In this document: piece after piece, positions 8,173 through 16,131 of the stretch
How positions within the stretch are numbered: the stretch's first letter is position 1
How the letters are laid out: every line of letters starts with the position of its first letter
Source of the DNA: VRUE01 sp963747765
GTDB taxonomy: Bacteria > Actinomycetota > Thermoleophilia > Solirubrobacterales > 70-9
Reading direction: 5' to 3'
DNA length: 64,000 bases
Assembly (NCBI GenBank): GCA_963747765.1
Contig: CAVVGH010000009.1
Location: forward strand, 124,001-188,000
Notes under the pieces: model-generated
Seen by the model: only the letters and a program-made list of their open reading frames with translations
Databases searched by the model: none
Told to the model about the DNA's origin: nothing
Position numbers and translations under genes: made by a program

Positions 8173-9125
8173 GACGGGAGCGTGTGCTCCGCGCGGAGCT
8201 GGCCGCGCTCGGCGATCGCCCGCACCCCACCGCCGAGGTCGAGCATCGCCCGGCCGGTGCGCCGCAGCCCGGCGACCTCCTCGGCACGGCGAGCGGCGCC
8301 CGGCACCGGACGCCCCGCGGCGCGGTCGGCCAGTTGCTGGACCACGAGGCGGCGCAGCGCCGGCGACAGCGCCGCGAGGCGATCGAGCTCAATCGTCCCC
8401 GGGGGCGAACCACTTGAGCCATCGATCTCGGCCTCCACCAACGCACCGAGAACCTCGGCCTCGTCGCGCAGCAGCTCGGCGGTGCGCAGGACGTTGTCGA
8501 CGGCGGCCGGGTGGATCTCCGCCAGCGCCGGCACCAGCCGGTGGCGGACCCGATTCCGCGCGTAGGAGAGCTCGGCGTTCGTCGAGTCGTCCCGCCAGCT
8601 GAGTCCGCGCGCTTCGCAGTAAGACGTCGTCTGCACTCGCGTGACCGAGAGCAGCGGCCGCACAAGCCTGCCGTCGCGCGGGCGCATGCCAAGCAGTGCG
8701 CGGCGGCTCGGCGAGGAGGCGAGTCTGTAGAGGATCGTCTCGACCTGATCGTCCGCGGTGTGCCCGGTTGCGATCAGCGATTCGCGCGGGCGGGCAAGCC
8801 GCGCTGCGGCCGCATAGCGAACGTCACGCGCCCACGCCTGCAGGTTGCCCGGCCCATCGGGACGGCGCGGATGCTCCACCTCTAACCGCGCCCCCAGCCG
8901 CTCACAGAGCGTCGCGCAGTGGGACTCGTCGCGATCGGAGTCATCGCGCAGGCCGTAGTTGACGTGCAGCGCGGTCACCGCGCCAGGGCCGAGTGCGCGT
9001 ACCGCGAGGTCCAGCAGGCAGACCGAGTCCCGGCCACCGGAGAGCATCGCGACGACCGACGTCCCCTGCGGCAGCAGACCGCTCGCCCGCACCTCCTCCA
9101 GCATCGAATCGCTCACCATGCGCAC
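8169..9125 (-). CDS. tilS: tRNA(Ile)-lysidine synthetase
   Basis: TilS (318 aa) modifies C34 of the AUA-reading tRNA-Ile to lysidine using ATP and lysine. The N-type ATP-pyrophosphatase P-loop reads SGGRDS (29-34), fitting the SGGxDS family pattern. IATGHTADDQVET and SYARNRVRHRLVP are the other family motifs. It is short, lacking most of the C-terminal domain found in the E. coli enzyme, which is normal for actinobacteria. Starts at 9125 or 9119 are both possible. Its 3' end overlaps hpt. Confidence 0.93.
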   Translation of the reverse strand: MRMVSDSMLEEVRASGLLPQGTSVVAMLSGGRDSVCLLDLAVRALGPGAVTALHVNYGLRDDSDRDESHCATLCERLGARLEVEHPRRPDGPGNLQAWARDVRYAAAARLARPRESLIATGHTADDQVETILYRLASSPSRRALLGMRPRDGRLVRPLLSVTRVQTTSYCEARGLSWRDDSTNAELSYARNRVRHRLVPALAEIHPAAVDNVLRTAELLRDEAEVLGALVEAEIDGSSGSPPGTIELDRLAALSPALRRLVVQQLADRAAGRPVPGAARRAEEVAGLRRTGRAMLDLGGGVRAIAERGQLRAEHTLPS

Positions 9126-9164
9126 AGAGTCTCGCGCCTTGCGTCCCGCCGGCGGGGCCCGGGC

Positions 9165-10355
9165 TCAGCTTGCCGCGCTGACCACGAACAGCGGGGTCGG
9201 TTCGGGGAAGCCCTTCAGGCGAACCTCACCGATCGTCTCGAAGACGAGCCCACCCCGGCCGTCGATTGCCCTGGCCACCCGATCGGTGACCAGCACCTCG
9301 CCCGCCTGAGCGCGACCCACGACACGGTGCGCGAGGTTCACCTGGCCTCCAAAGTAGTCGCCGTCGCGGTAGACCGCCTCGCCACAGTGGATGCCCACGC
9401 GTGGTTGTGGCCTCTCTGGAAAGCGGGCGAGAAGGCCCACCGCCCACTCGGTGAGCGAGACCGGATCGGGCGAGACGACCATCACCTCGTCACCGATCGT
9501 CTTCACGATCGTCGCTTCGGGCGGCAGGGTCACCTCCACGGTCCCGGTGAAGTTCTCGACGACGTCGAGCGCCTCGAGGTCGCCTTCCTCCTCCGTGTAG
9601 CGGGTGAAGCCGGTGAGGTCGATGAAGCAGAGCGCGACGGGAACCTGGCCCAGATGCGAAGCGGCCGCGTCCAGATCGCTCTCCATGTGGCCGACGACAT
9701 CCTGCTCGAGGAAGAAGCGCAGGTAGCGGGTGTGGAGGTAGTCGGTGAGCGGCGCCGCAAGCGGCAGGATGTCCGCGGCCAGCTCGCCCATCTCGGTGGC
9801 GATCTGCAGCTCGGGAACCGCGTCGCGGATCATCGGTTCGTGCACATAGAGGTGGAAGAGCCGCATCTCCGCGTCGGCGATCCGCCGCAGCGACTGCACG
9901 TAGACGCGAATCAGCTGCAGGAAGGCGACGAGCGGGAAGCCGGCGGCCAGCACTCGCGCGCAGTGCCGCAGTGCCTTGACGTCGTCGGGGTTGAGCAGTC
10001 GCTCACCGTGCAGCGGCGTCCCGAGGATGACGAGGATGCGCTCGATCAGCTCCGGCTCGAGACCCGTCTCGTCGGCCACCTGCGCGACGCTCAGCCGCTC
10101 CGCGGATTGGGGGAAGAGGTCCTCGACGAAGCCGAACGAGAGCCGGCCCTCGCGTCCGGCTCGCTTCAGCTCCTCGAGCGAGTGGCCGCGTTCACGCATT
10201 CGTGCCACGACCCGGGCCTGGGCGGCCGCCGCCGCTGTCCAGCGGCCTCTCCGCACCGGGACGATTCCCTCGGCGGCCCAGCGCTTCAGGGTGCTGGCCG
10301 AGACACCGGCGCGCCGCGACGCCTCGCTTAGCGAGATGCGCTGGTTGGCACCCAT
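9165..10355 (-). CDS. MerR-type HTH fused to class III adenylate cyclase
   Basis: A 396-residue fusion. Residues 6-62 form a MerR-like winged helix (SLSEASRRAGVSASTLKRWA). A helical middle part (about 85-230) resembles a second regulatory domain. Residues 240-396 are a class III cyclase catalytic domain. All six expected catalytic positions can be seen: metal Asp246 (FIDLTGF) and Asp289 (TIGDEVMV), the adenine-selecting Lys285 and Asp333 (DYFGG), and the transition-state Asn340 and Arg344 (NLAHR). It should therefore make cAMP, unless it is regulated otherwise. DNA binding by the HTH is inferred. It lies 39 bases upstream of tilS. Confidence 0.85.
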   Translation of the reverse strand: MGANQRISLSEASRRAGVSASTLKRWAAEGIVPVRRGRWTAAAAAQARVVARMRERGHSLEELKRAGREGRLSFGFVEDLFPQSAERLSVAQVADETGLEPELIERILVILGTPLHGERLLNPDDVKALRHCARVLAAGFPLVAFLQLIRVYVQSLRRIADAEMRLFHLYVHEPMIRDAVPELQIATEMGELAADILPLAAPLTDYLHTRYLRFFLEQDVVGHMESDLDAAASHLGQVPVALCFIDLTGFTRYTEEEGDLEALDVVENFTGTVEVTLPPEATIVKTIGDEVMVVSPDPVSLTEWAVGLLARFPERPQPRVGIHCGEAVYRDGDYFGGQVNLAHRVVGRAQAGEVLVTDRVARAIDGRGGLVFETIGEVRLKGFPEPTPLFVVSAAS

Positions 10356-10448
10356 CAGTCGGCCGGTTGCCCAGCTCGCCCGGCAGACCGGGGCACATAC
10401 ACGCCAACCGGCAACGCAGTCATTGCCTGAGGCTAACCGGCTGGTGGG

Positions 10449-10510
10449 TATCCGGCTGGCTCAGGGCTGCCCGCCCCGACGCGTCGCTCAGGGCCGACCT
10501 GTCCATCCGC
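10449..10510. repeat. Left remnant of repeat mosaic 1, interrupted by the IS
   Basis: The stretch GTATCCGGCTGGCTCAGG onward to the CTAG target matches, with small gaps, the segment at 19431-19493 in mosaic 2, where it leads directly into the long hairpin A. Here an insertion sequence follows instead, and the rest of the mosaic resumes at 12233. Bases 10356-10448 hold no gene and nothing I recognise. Confidence 0.6.
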
Positions 10511-10514
10511 TAGG

Positions 10515-12228
10515 AGCCTGGGTCAGTAACCCCGACTGAGGCGTCCGGCTCGACCGGGACGATTCTCCTGCAAGCGAGCAGGAGGAACGCGTGATGACGG
10601 CGACGGTGGAGCAGGAGCGGCTGATCGAGGTCGAGAGGGCCGAGCCGGCCGATGGCGAGCGCGCCCCGATCGCCGAGCAGAAGACCTTCCGCCCCTACGA
10701 CCCCGACCAGGCGCTTTTGATGGCGCCGGTGCTGCAGGAGTGGGTGCCCGAGGGCGACCTCGCCCACTTCGTCTCCGATCTGGTCGAGGACTCGCTCGAT
10801 CTCTCGGAGATCTACGCCTCCTATGAGCAAGAGCGCGGCTACCCGCCCTATGACCCGCGGCTGATGCTGAAGCTGCTGATCTACGGCTACGCCACCGGCA
10901 CGGTCTCCTCGCGCAAGCTCGAGCAGGCCACCCACCGCGACGTCGCCGTGCGCATGCTGGTCGCCGACCAGCACCCCGACTACCGCTCGATCGCCCGCTT
11001 TCGCGCCCGCCACCTGGACGCCCTTGCGGAGCTCTTCGTGCAGGCGCTGCGGTTGTGCAAGAAGGCCGGTCTGGTGAAGATGGGCACGCTGGCGATCGAC
11101 GGCACCAAGCTGCGGGCCAACGCCTCCCGCCACAAGGCGATGAGCTATGAGCGGATGGGCAAAGCCGAGTCACAGCTCGAGGCCGAGATCGCGGCGATCG
11201 AGGCCCAGGCCGCCGCCCTGCTCGAAGACGCCGAGGCCGTTGACCGCGAAGAGGACGAGCGCTACGGGCCCGATCGCCGCGGCGACGAGCTGCCCGCCGA
11301 GCTGGCCCGCCGCGAGAGCCGTCTGGCGCGCATCCGCGAGGCCAAGGCGGCCCTGGAGGCCGAGGAGGCAGAGCGCGAGCGCGCTCGCCAGGCCGAGATG
11401 CGCGAGGAAGGGCGCAAGCCACGCAAGCCCGACCCAGACGATGAGCCACCCACTCCCAAGCCCACCGCGCAGCGCAACTTCACCGACCCCGAGTCGAAGA
11501 TCATGAAGACCGCCGACGGCGCCTTTCACCAGTGCTTCAACGCCCAAGCGGTGGTCGACTCCCACGCCCAGGTGATCCTTGCCGCCGACGCCACAGACGA
11601 GGCCCCCGACGCGCGTCAGCTTGAGCCCGCCCTTGAGCAGCTCGATGAGAACCTCGAGGAGATCGAGGCAACCCTCCCCGAGGGCGCCGCCCTACTCGGC
11701 GACGCCGGCTACTTCTCCGAGGACAACATCGAGATCACGACCGGGCACGGCCTCGATCCCCACCTGGCGACCGGCCGCTTCAAGCGCTCCGAGCCACAAC
11801 CACCGGCGCCGCGGGGGCCGATCCCGAGGGATGCCACCCCCAAGCAGCGGATGGCACGCAAACTGAAGACCAAGCGCGGCCGCACGGTCTACGCGAAGCG
11901 CAAGACGATCGTCGAGCCGGTCTTCGGGCAAATGGACACAGTGCAGTCAGCGCGACAGTTGCTCTTGCGCGGCAAAGCCGCGGCCCGAGCCCAGTGGCGC
12001 TTTCACTGCGCGGTCCACAACCTGCTGAAGCTGCACCGGGCCGGTGGGTTGGGGCTGGCCGGCGCCACGTAACCGCCCCCAAGCGGCCGCGAGGACCGCA
12101 AGGCGGTTCCGCGGTTCCGCGGAACCGCCGTCTCGGCGCCCGGCATGGGTATCGGCGCGCTCGCGCGACCCGACCCGCGCCCTGTCGCTCACGCTCGTTG
12201 CCTCAGATCGCGTTAGCGACCCAGGCTC
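10515..12228 (+). mobile_element. IS1182-family insertion sequence (1714 bp)
   Basis: The ends carry inverted repeats GAGCCTGGGTC (10515-10525, and its complement at 12218-12228), imperfectly extended inward (GTAAC, CTGAGG). Each end is flanked by CTAG (10511-10514 and 12229-12232), read as a 4-bp palindromic target duplication. The element contains one transposase gene and about 150 bp of 3' non-coding sequence. Intact ends and an open transposase suggest recent insertion. The target is an intergenic repeat mosaic, so no gene is broken. Confidence 0.85.
10594..12072 (+). CDS. IS1182-family DDE transposase
   Basis: A 492-aa transposase. It opens with the family block KTFRPYDPDQALLMAPVLQE, followed by the helical domain YDPRLMLKLLIYGYATGTVS and a DDE catalytic core. 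Candidate acids are in LAIDGTKLRANAS, GDAGYFSEDN and KTIVEPVFGQM. A charged coiled-coil insertion rich in Glu/Arg (about residues 190-290) separates the first and second catalytic acids, as in other IS1182 members. AGGAGGA lies seven bases before the ATG at 10594; a GTG three bases earlier is an alternative. No frameshift or internal stop is seen, so it may be active. Confidence 0.92.
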   Translation: MTATVEQERLIEVERAEPADGERAPIAEQKTFRPYDPDQALLMAPVLQEWVPEGDLAHFVSDLVEDSLDLSEIYASYEQERGYPPYDPRLMLKLLIYGYATGTVSSRKLEQATHRDVAVRMLVADQHPDYRSIARFRARHLDALAELFVQALRLCKKAGLVKMGTLAIDGTKLRANASRHKAMSYERMGKAESQLEAEIAAIEAQAAALLEDAEAVDREEDERYGPDRRGDELPAELARRESRLARIREAKAALEAEEAERERARQAEMREEGRKPRKPDPDDEPPTPKPTAQRNFTDPESKIMKTADGAFHQCFNAQAVVDSHAQVILAADATDEAPDARQLEPALEQLDENLEEIEATLPEGAALLGDAGYFSEDNIEITTGHGLDPHLATGRFKRSEPQPPAPRGPIPRDATPKQRMARKLKTKRGRTVYAKRKTIVEPVFGQMDTVQSARQLLLRGKAAARAQWRFHCAVHNLLKLHRAGGLGLAGAT

Positions 12229-12495
12229 CTAGAGACCGTCCCGCCTCTTTCGTCACTGGGGGCTCGAAATCCCCGAGCCCCCTGGCTCTCTGACGAGGGG
12301 CGCGGAGATGGCCCCGAGACTCAGAGAGCACCTCAATGACTGATTCTCAAAATCCTCGGAACGAGGGGCGCTGAGATGTCGCAGGCCTGACGAACCCGAG
12401 CCGGACACCACGATGAGCGATCCTCGGAACCCCTGAACGAAGTGTTCAATGGGGGCCCCGAAACGAACCCCCTCGTCGATTGATGATGAGAGAAA

Positions 12496-12554
12496 CAGCC
12501 TCCCCCCGTTTGCCCTCCTACTTGCAGGTGAGGAGGGCAAACGGGGGGAGGCTG
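12496..12554. repeat. Hairpin A, copy 1 (24-bp perfect stem)
   Basis: Arms 12496-12519 and 12531-12554 are perfectly complementary around an 11-base loop ACTTGCAGGTG. The arm core CCCCCGTTTGCCCTCCT is shared with the copies at 19496 and 45297. No T tract follows. The perfect long stem points to recent origin or strong selection. Confidence 0.8.
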
Positions 12555-12625
12555 CGTGGGACCCCAGGCGGTCAGGAGCTACGGGCATCGTTCCCGCGAG
12601 ATGTGGCCAGAGGGGCGGACACGAA

Positions 12626-12672
12626 CTCCGTTCGCTCTTTGTGTCGCAGAGCGGTACAAATGACGAACGGAG
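12626..12672. repeat. Hairpin B, copy 1 (47 bp)
   Basis: Outer arms CTCCGTTCG and CGAACGGAG (9 bp) enclose a 3x3 mismatch (CTC/TGA), then TTTGT/ACAAA (5 bp) and a loop GTCGCAGAGCGGT. The same 47-bp unit occurs three times at 19664-19848 and twice, inverted, at 45053-45169. Confidence 0.75.
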
Positions 12673-12726
12673 CGGCTGGGGTGGCCGGAGCAACCCTGAT
12701 CCGCATCAGCCAGGTGGCTGGACGAC

Positions 12727-12756
12727 GAGCGGGGCGGCATTTATGCCGCCCCGCTC
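12727..12756. terminator. Hairpin after glnB
   Basis: A perfect 13-bp stem (GAGCGGGGCGGCA with its complement) closes a TTTA loop. It is 31 bases past the glnB stop on the minus strand and probably ends the amt-glnB transcript, although it has no T tail. Confidence 0.6.
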
Positions 12757-12787
12757 GCTTCGAACCCTCTCTTATCTAGACACGAGC

Positions 12788-13156
12788 CTAGGCCGGGATC
12801 TCCTCGTCAGAGTGAGTCTGGAGCACGGCCTCGCCCTCCTCGCCAGTGCGGATGCGAATCGCCTCCTCCACCGGCAGGACGAAGATCTTCCCGTCCCCGA
12901 CCTCACCCGTACGGGCGTACTTGAGGATGGTCTCCACCACCAGTGACTTGTCCTTGTCCTCGACCACGACCTCCAGCTTCAGCTTCGGCCGGACGTTGAC
13001 GGTGAGGATCGAGCCGCGGTACCGCTCGACGATCCCCTCCTGGCGGCCCGAGCCCTTGGCCTCAATGATCGACAGGGAAGGGAACCCCTTGTCGAGCAGC
13101 TCGGCCCTGATCGGCTCGAACGCCTCGTGGCGAACGAATGCCTCTATCTTTTTCAT
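12788..13156 (-). CDS. glnB: Nitrogen regulatory protein PII
   Basis: A 122-aa PII signal protein that senses ATP/ADP and 2-oxoglutarate and binds targets such as Amt. The fold aligns without gaps to E. coli GlnB, including the B-loop GDGKIFVLPVEEAIRIRTGE. In the T-loop (37-55: GRQEGIVERYRGSILTVNV), Tyr46 is kept, but position 51, the Tyr uridylylated in proteobacteria and adenylylated in other actinobacteria, is Leu. Modification at that site is therefore impossible, and control is probably by ligands alone. It starts four bases after the amt stop, so it is co-transcribed; it could equally be named glnK. Confidence 0.93.
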   Translation of the reverse strand: MKKIEAFVRHEAFEPIRAELLDKGFPSLSIIEAKGSGRQEGIVERYRGSILTVNVRPKLKLEVVVEDKDKSLVVETILKYARTGEVGDGKIFVLPVEEAIRIRTGEEGEAVLQTHSDEEIPA

Positions 13157-13160
13157 GCGT

Positions 13161-14648
13161 TCAGGCCTCCTGGTGCAACTCGGTCGCTGTCATCTGGACG
13201 GCGGTGGGCGCTGGAACGGCGGCACCGGTCGCACCCACGCCCATCGTGCGTGGCAGGCCGGTCGAATACTCCGGCCGCGGGATGAACTGCTCCGGATACC
13301 CATACATCCCGTGCTCGGAGATGTCGAGTCCGGCGTCCTCTTCCTCGGGAGTCACGCGAAGCCCGATCGTCGCCTTGATCACGGCGAAGGTGACATAGGA
13401 AACGATGAAGACACAGGCGAACGCCACGCCCACGCCCAGCGCCTGTGCGCCGAACTGGTGGAGGCTGCCCGTGTACCAGAGCCCGCCGTCGCCGACGCCG
13501 TTCAGGTCGGCAAGCCGGGTCGAGGTGAAGATCCCACACGACAGTGTGCCCCAGATGCCGGCCAGGCCGTGCGCCGACAGCGCACCGACCGGGTCGTCGA
13601 GGACCTTCTCGATCGCCAGCACACCGACGACCACGATGCCTCCCGCGACAGCGCCGATGATCGGGGCCGCCCAGTACTCGACGTAGCCGGACGGAGCGGT
13701 GATCGCAACCAGTCCGGCGATCGCACCGTTGCCCGCCATACCGATATCGAGTTTCTTGGAGATCATGTACATGGTCCCCAGCGCGGCGATCACGCCCGCC
13801 GCGGCCGCCAGGTTCGTCACCACGACGATCTCCGCAAAGCGATTGCCGATGGCGGCCAGCGTTGAGCCGGGGTTGAAGCCGAACCAACCCAGCCAGAGGA
13901 TCAGGATGCCGAGACCCACAAGTGGCATCGAGTGCCCCGGTATCGCCCGCGGCTTGCCGTCCTTCGCGTACTTGCCGATCCGCGGGCCGAGCAGCAGCAG
14001 CGCCGCGAAGGCACCGGTCGCGCCGATCAGGTGAACAACGGTGGAACCGGCGAAGTCCTGCATCCCGACGTTCGCCTGCAGCCAACCGCCACCGAAGATC
14101 CAGTGGCTGAGCACCGGGTAGATGACGGCGCTGAAGACGATCGCGTAGATCACGTAGGCACCGAACTTGATCCGCTCCAGTGTCGTGCCCCAGACGATCG
14201 CCAGGGAGACCGCGCAAAAGACGAACTGGAAGAACAGCAGCGCCGCCGGGTTGACCCCCGTCGCCCCGACCAGCGGGATGAGTTCACCCGTTGACGCCGC
14301 GTCCGAGCTGACGTTGAGGAAGAACCCGTGCGTCCCCGCGATCGCGCCGGCGCCGCCGAAGGCAAGGGCAAAGCCCACCGCCCAGTAGACAAGCGACGAG
14401 ATCGAGAAGTTGACGAGAATCTTCGCCACACCGGCACCGGCGTTCTTGGCGCGGGAGAACCCAATCTCCAGTAACGCGAAGCCCGCCTGCATGAACATCA
14501 CAAGCACGGCGGCGACGATCACCCATGTCGTGTTCACGGCGCTGACGGTTTCGCCAAGGCTCGGCCCTTCTGCACCGAGTGCACCTGCCGGCAGGGCAAG
14601 CAATGCGGCTCCTGCCAGCGGCACTGCGCCGAGGAGTCTCTTAGTCAT
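13161..14648 (-). CDS. amt: Ammonium transporter
   Basis: Amt (495 aa) moves ammonium across the membrane as a trimer. After a cleavable signal sequence (to about residue 26), eleven membrane helices can be traced. The twin pore histidines are in GSTVVHLIGATGAF and GALSAHGLAGIWGTL, and the gating region is LGWFGFNPGST. The cytosolic tail is long and ends ATELHQEA. The ATG at 14648 has a strong AGGAGGAA eight bases upstream; the frame is open for 100 codons before it, but that part is not Amt-like. Next to glnB it forms the standard Amt-PII module, in which PII plugs the pore when nitrogen is plentiful. Confidence 0.95.
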   Translation of the reverse strand: MTKRLLGAVPLAGAALLALPAGALGAEGPSLGETVSAVNTTWVIVAAVLVMFMQAGFALLEIGFSRAKNAGAGVAKILVNFSISSLVYWAVGFALAFGGAGAIAGTHGFFLNVSSDAASTGELIPLVGATGVNPAALLFFQFVFCAVSLAIVWGTTLERIKFGAYVIYAIVFSAVIYPVLSHWIFGGGWLQANVGMQDFAGSTVVHLIGATGAFAALLLLGPRIGKYAKDGKPRAIPGHSMPLVGLGILILWLGWFGFNPGSTLAAIGNRFAEIVVVTNLAAAAGVIAALGTMYMISKKLDIGMAGNGAIAGLVAITAPSGYVEYWAAPIIGAVAGGIVVVGVLAIEKVLDDPVGALSAHGLAGIWGTLSCGIFTSTRLADLNGVGDGGLWYTGSLHQFGAQALGVGVAFACVFIVSYVTFAVIKATIGLRVTPEEEDAGLDISEHGMYGYPEQFIPRPEYSTGLPRTMGVGATGAAVPAPTAVQMTATELHQEA

Positions 14649-14832
14649 TGATGGCTTCCTCCTAGCCCGCCGGAGCACGCCCCGGCGGTCGCGGTTTGAC
14701 GTCGTGGCCAAAGTACGAAGGGCCGCGCGGGCTGTGTTTGGACGGCTGGAGGAAATCCGGACGGCCCATCTCTCACGAGTGGCAGGCGACGCACACCGGC
14801 AGCGGGTCGGATTCGGCTCTAATGTCCGCCCG

Positions 14833-15510
14833 GTGCCGACCCGACTTCGCCCCAAAGCTCCCGTTGCCCCCGGCACCGTGCTCGTCGGGGACCCTGGGCG
14901 AGCGCTGCTGCTGGCCCAGGAGCTCTTGGAGGCGCCGAAGATGAGCAACCACGCCCGCGGCCTGTGGGGCTACTCCGGGCAGACGCCCGGCGGAAAGCCG
15001 TTGACGATCCAGGCAACGGGAATCGGCGCTCCGAGTGCTGTGGCGGTGCTTGCCGACCTCGCCAAGCTGGGAACCAGGTGCGCCGTGCGGGTCGGCACCT
15101 GCACGGGGCTGGACGCACAGGCACGCGTCGGGGAGCTGCTGCTCGTCGCCGAGGCGGTTGCCGCAGGAGGCAGCGCCAGCTCCTTTGGCGTCGTGCCCGG
15201 CACAGCCCTACGACCCGACCCGATCCTGTTCGAACGCCTCCGTGCTGAGCTCGACCCGCAGTGCCGACCGGTGCGCGTAGCGAGCTTCGACGCGCTCCCG
15301 GTCGACCCCGCCGCGACGGCAACCGACGTCGTCGCCGCCGACATGCAGACCGCCGCGCTCCTCGCCCGCGGCCCCGAGCTGGGCATTGCGGCGGCGGCGC
15401 TCCTTGTCGTAACCGACCTCGCAGCGGGCGGGCCGCGACTCTCTGACGAGGCGCTCGAAGACGTCGCCAAACTTGCCGGACGGGTCGCTTCCGCCGTACT
15501 CTCAGGCTAA
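14833..15510 (+). CDS. Nucleoside phosphorylase family protein (uridine/purine type)
   Basis: About 225 residues. The start PTRLRPKAPVAPGTVLVGDPGRA fits the PNP/UDP phosphorylase family, where GDPGR binds phosphate, and the protein continues ...PKMSNHARGLWGYSGQ. Later blocks RVGTCTGLD and VVAADMQTAALLARG (ribose-contacting Met and the acidic position) also fit. The enzyme should cleave a nucleoside to base and ribose-1-phosphate in salvage; the substrate is not clear. The GTG at 14833 is the best in-frame start, since the upstream frame is open without homology, but no SD is seen. It is divergent from amt. Confidence 0.75.
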   Translation: MPTRLRPKAPVAPGTVLVGDPGRALLLAQELLEAPKMSNHARGLWGYSGQTPGGKPLTIQATGIGAPSAVAVLADLAKLGTRCAVRVGTCTGLDAQARVGELLLVAEAVAAGGSASSFGVVPGTALRPDPILFERLRAELDPQCRPVRVASFDALPVDPAATATDVVAADMQTAALLARGPELGIAAAALLVVTDLAAGGPRLSDEALEDVAKLAGRVASAVLSG

Positions 15511-15529
15511 GGTCTAGGGTTAGTGTTAG

Positions 15530-15880
15530 TCAAGAAGGGGGCGCGTCGGGCTGCTCGGCGGCCTGTCGCCTGAGCTCGGCGACGTCGCGCGTCACGCGGT
15601 CGATCTGATCCTCGACTTCGTCGAGTCGCTGTGCCAGAGAGCGCAGTCGGCGCCCGAGGCGCTCCACGTCGGAGGCAGACGGCAGGTTGAGGGCCGACAT
15701 CGCGGCCTGCTGGGCCTCGAGCGCCTTCTCGCGGGCCCCGAACGCGGCTGACAGGGCGTTCTCCAGAACCTGGCTGTCGAACAGCGCCTGGGCCAGCTCG
15801 CCGATCGCCTGCTCGCTGCGTGCCCGCAGACTCTCCTGGTCCTCGCCGTCGGGCATCGGATCGTCGTGCGCGGTGTCCAT
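15530..15880 (-). CDS. Coiled-coil protein of unknown function (phasin-like)
   Basis: A 116-residue, mostly helical protein. The first helix (about 18-60) is Ala-rich (QALFDSQVLENALSAAFGAR). A short break ALNLPSASDVERL precedes a heptad coiled coil (73-108). This pattern resembles polyhydroxyalkanoate granule-associated (phasin-like) proteins, but no catalytic residues or firm family signature are seen. It is convergent with the phosphorylase gene, whose stop is 20 bases away. The role is unknown. Confidence 0.6.
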   Translation of the reverse strand: MDTAHDDPMPDGEDQESLRARSEQAIGELAQALFDSQVLENALSAAFGAREKALEAQQAAMSALNLPSASDVERLGRRLRSLAQRLDEVEDQIDRVTRDVAELRRQAAEQPDAPPS

Positions 15881-16131
15881 GAAGGCAGCTTAAGACCTAC
15901 ATGAGCGCGGCGTTGCCCCGCCGATCCGGCCGCTCGGCGAGCACATCCGAGCCAGCTGAAATCCTCCCGCACCGCAAGCATGAAACCACCGTTGATTAAG
16001 GCCTTGTTGGGGGCCGAGCCAAGTCATTGCGGACCCCTATCCAACCAAGTAGCGTGCCGGTTCAGTATGCGTCGGCAGAGGATGCACCCGGACCGCTCAA
16101 ACCGGAACACCGGGTATCGAGGCGCTTCCGG

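Larger units (their letters stand above)
12233..12720. repeat. Repeat mosaic 1 (D units, hairpin A, hairpin B)
   Basis: This gene-free stretch holds, left to right, a 9-bp hairpin (12258-12266 with 12274-12282), degenerate D units (12290-12490), hairpin A (12496-12554), a spacer containing CCCAGGCGGTCAGGAGCT, hairpin B (12626-12672) and a tail starting CGGCTGGGGTGGCC. Read on the minus strand, the D part matches 45407-45560 of mosaic 3, for example TTTTGAGAATCAGTCATT against TTTTGAGAATCAATCATC. The order here is D-A-B. An open minus-strand frame runs through it, but I do not treat it as coding because palindromes keep both strands open. Confidence 0.7.

Noticed and set aside
12253..12693. 146-codon minus-strand frame through mosaic 1
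   Set aside because: It consists of hairpins A and B and D units; the homologous region in mosaic 3 does not keep the frame.
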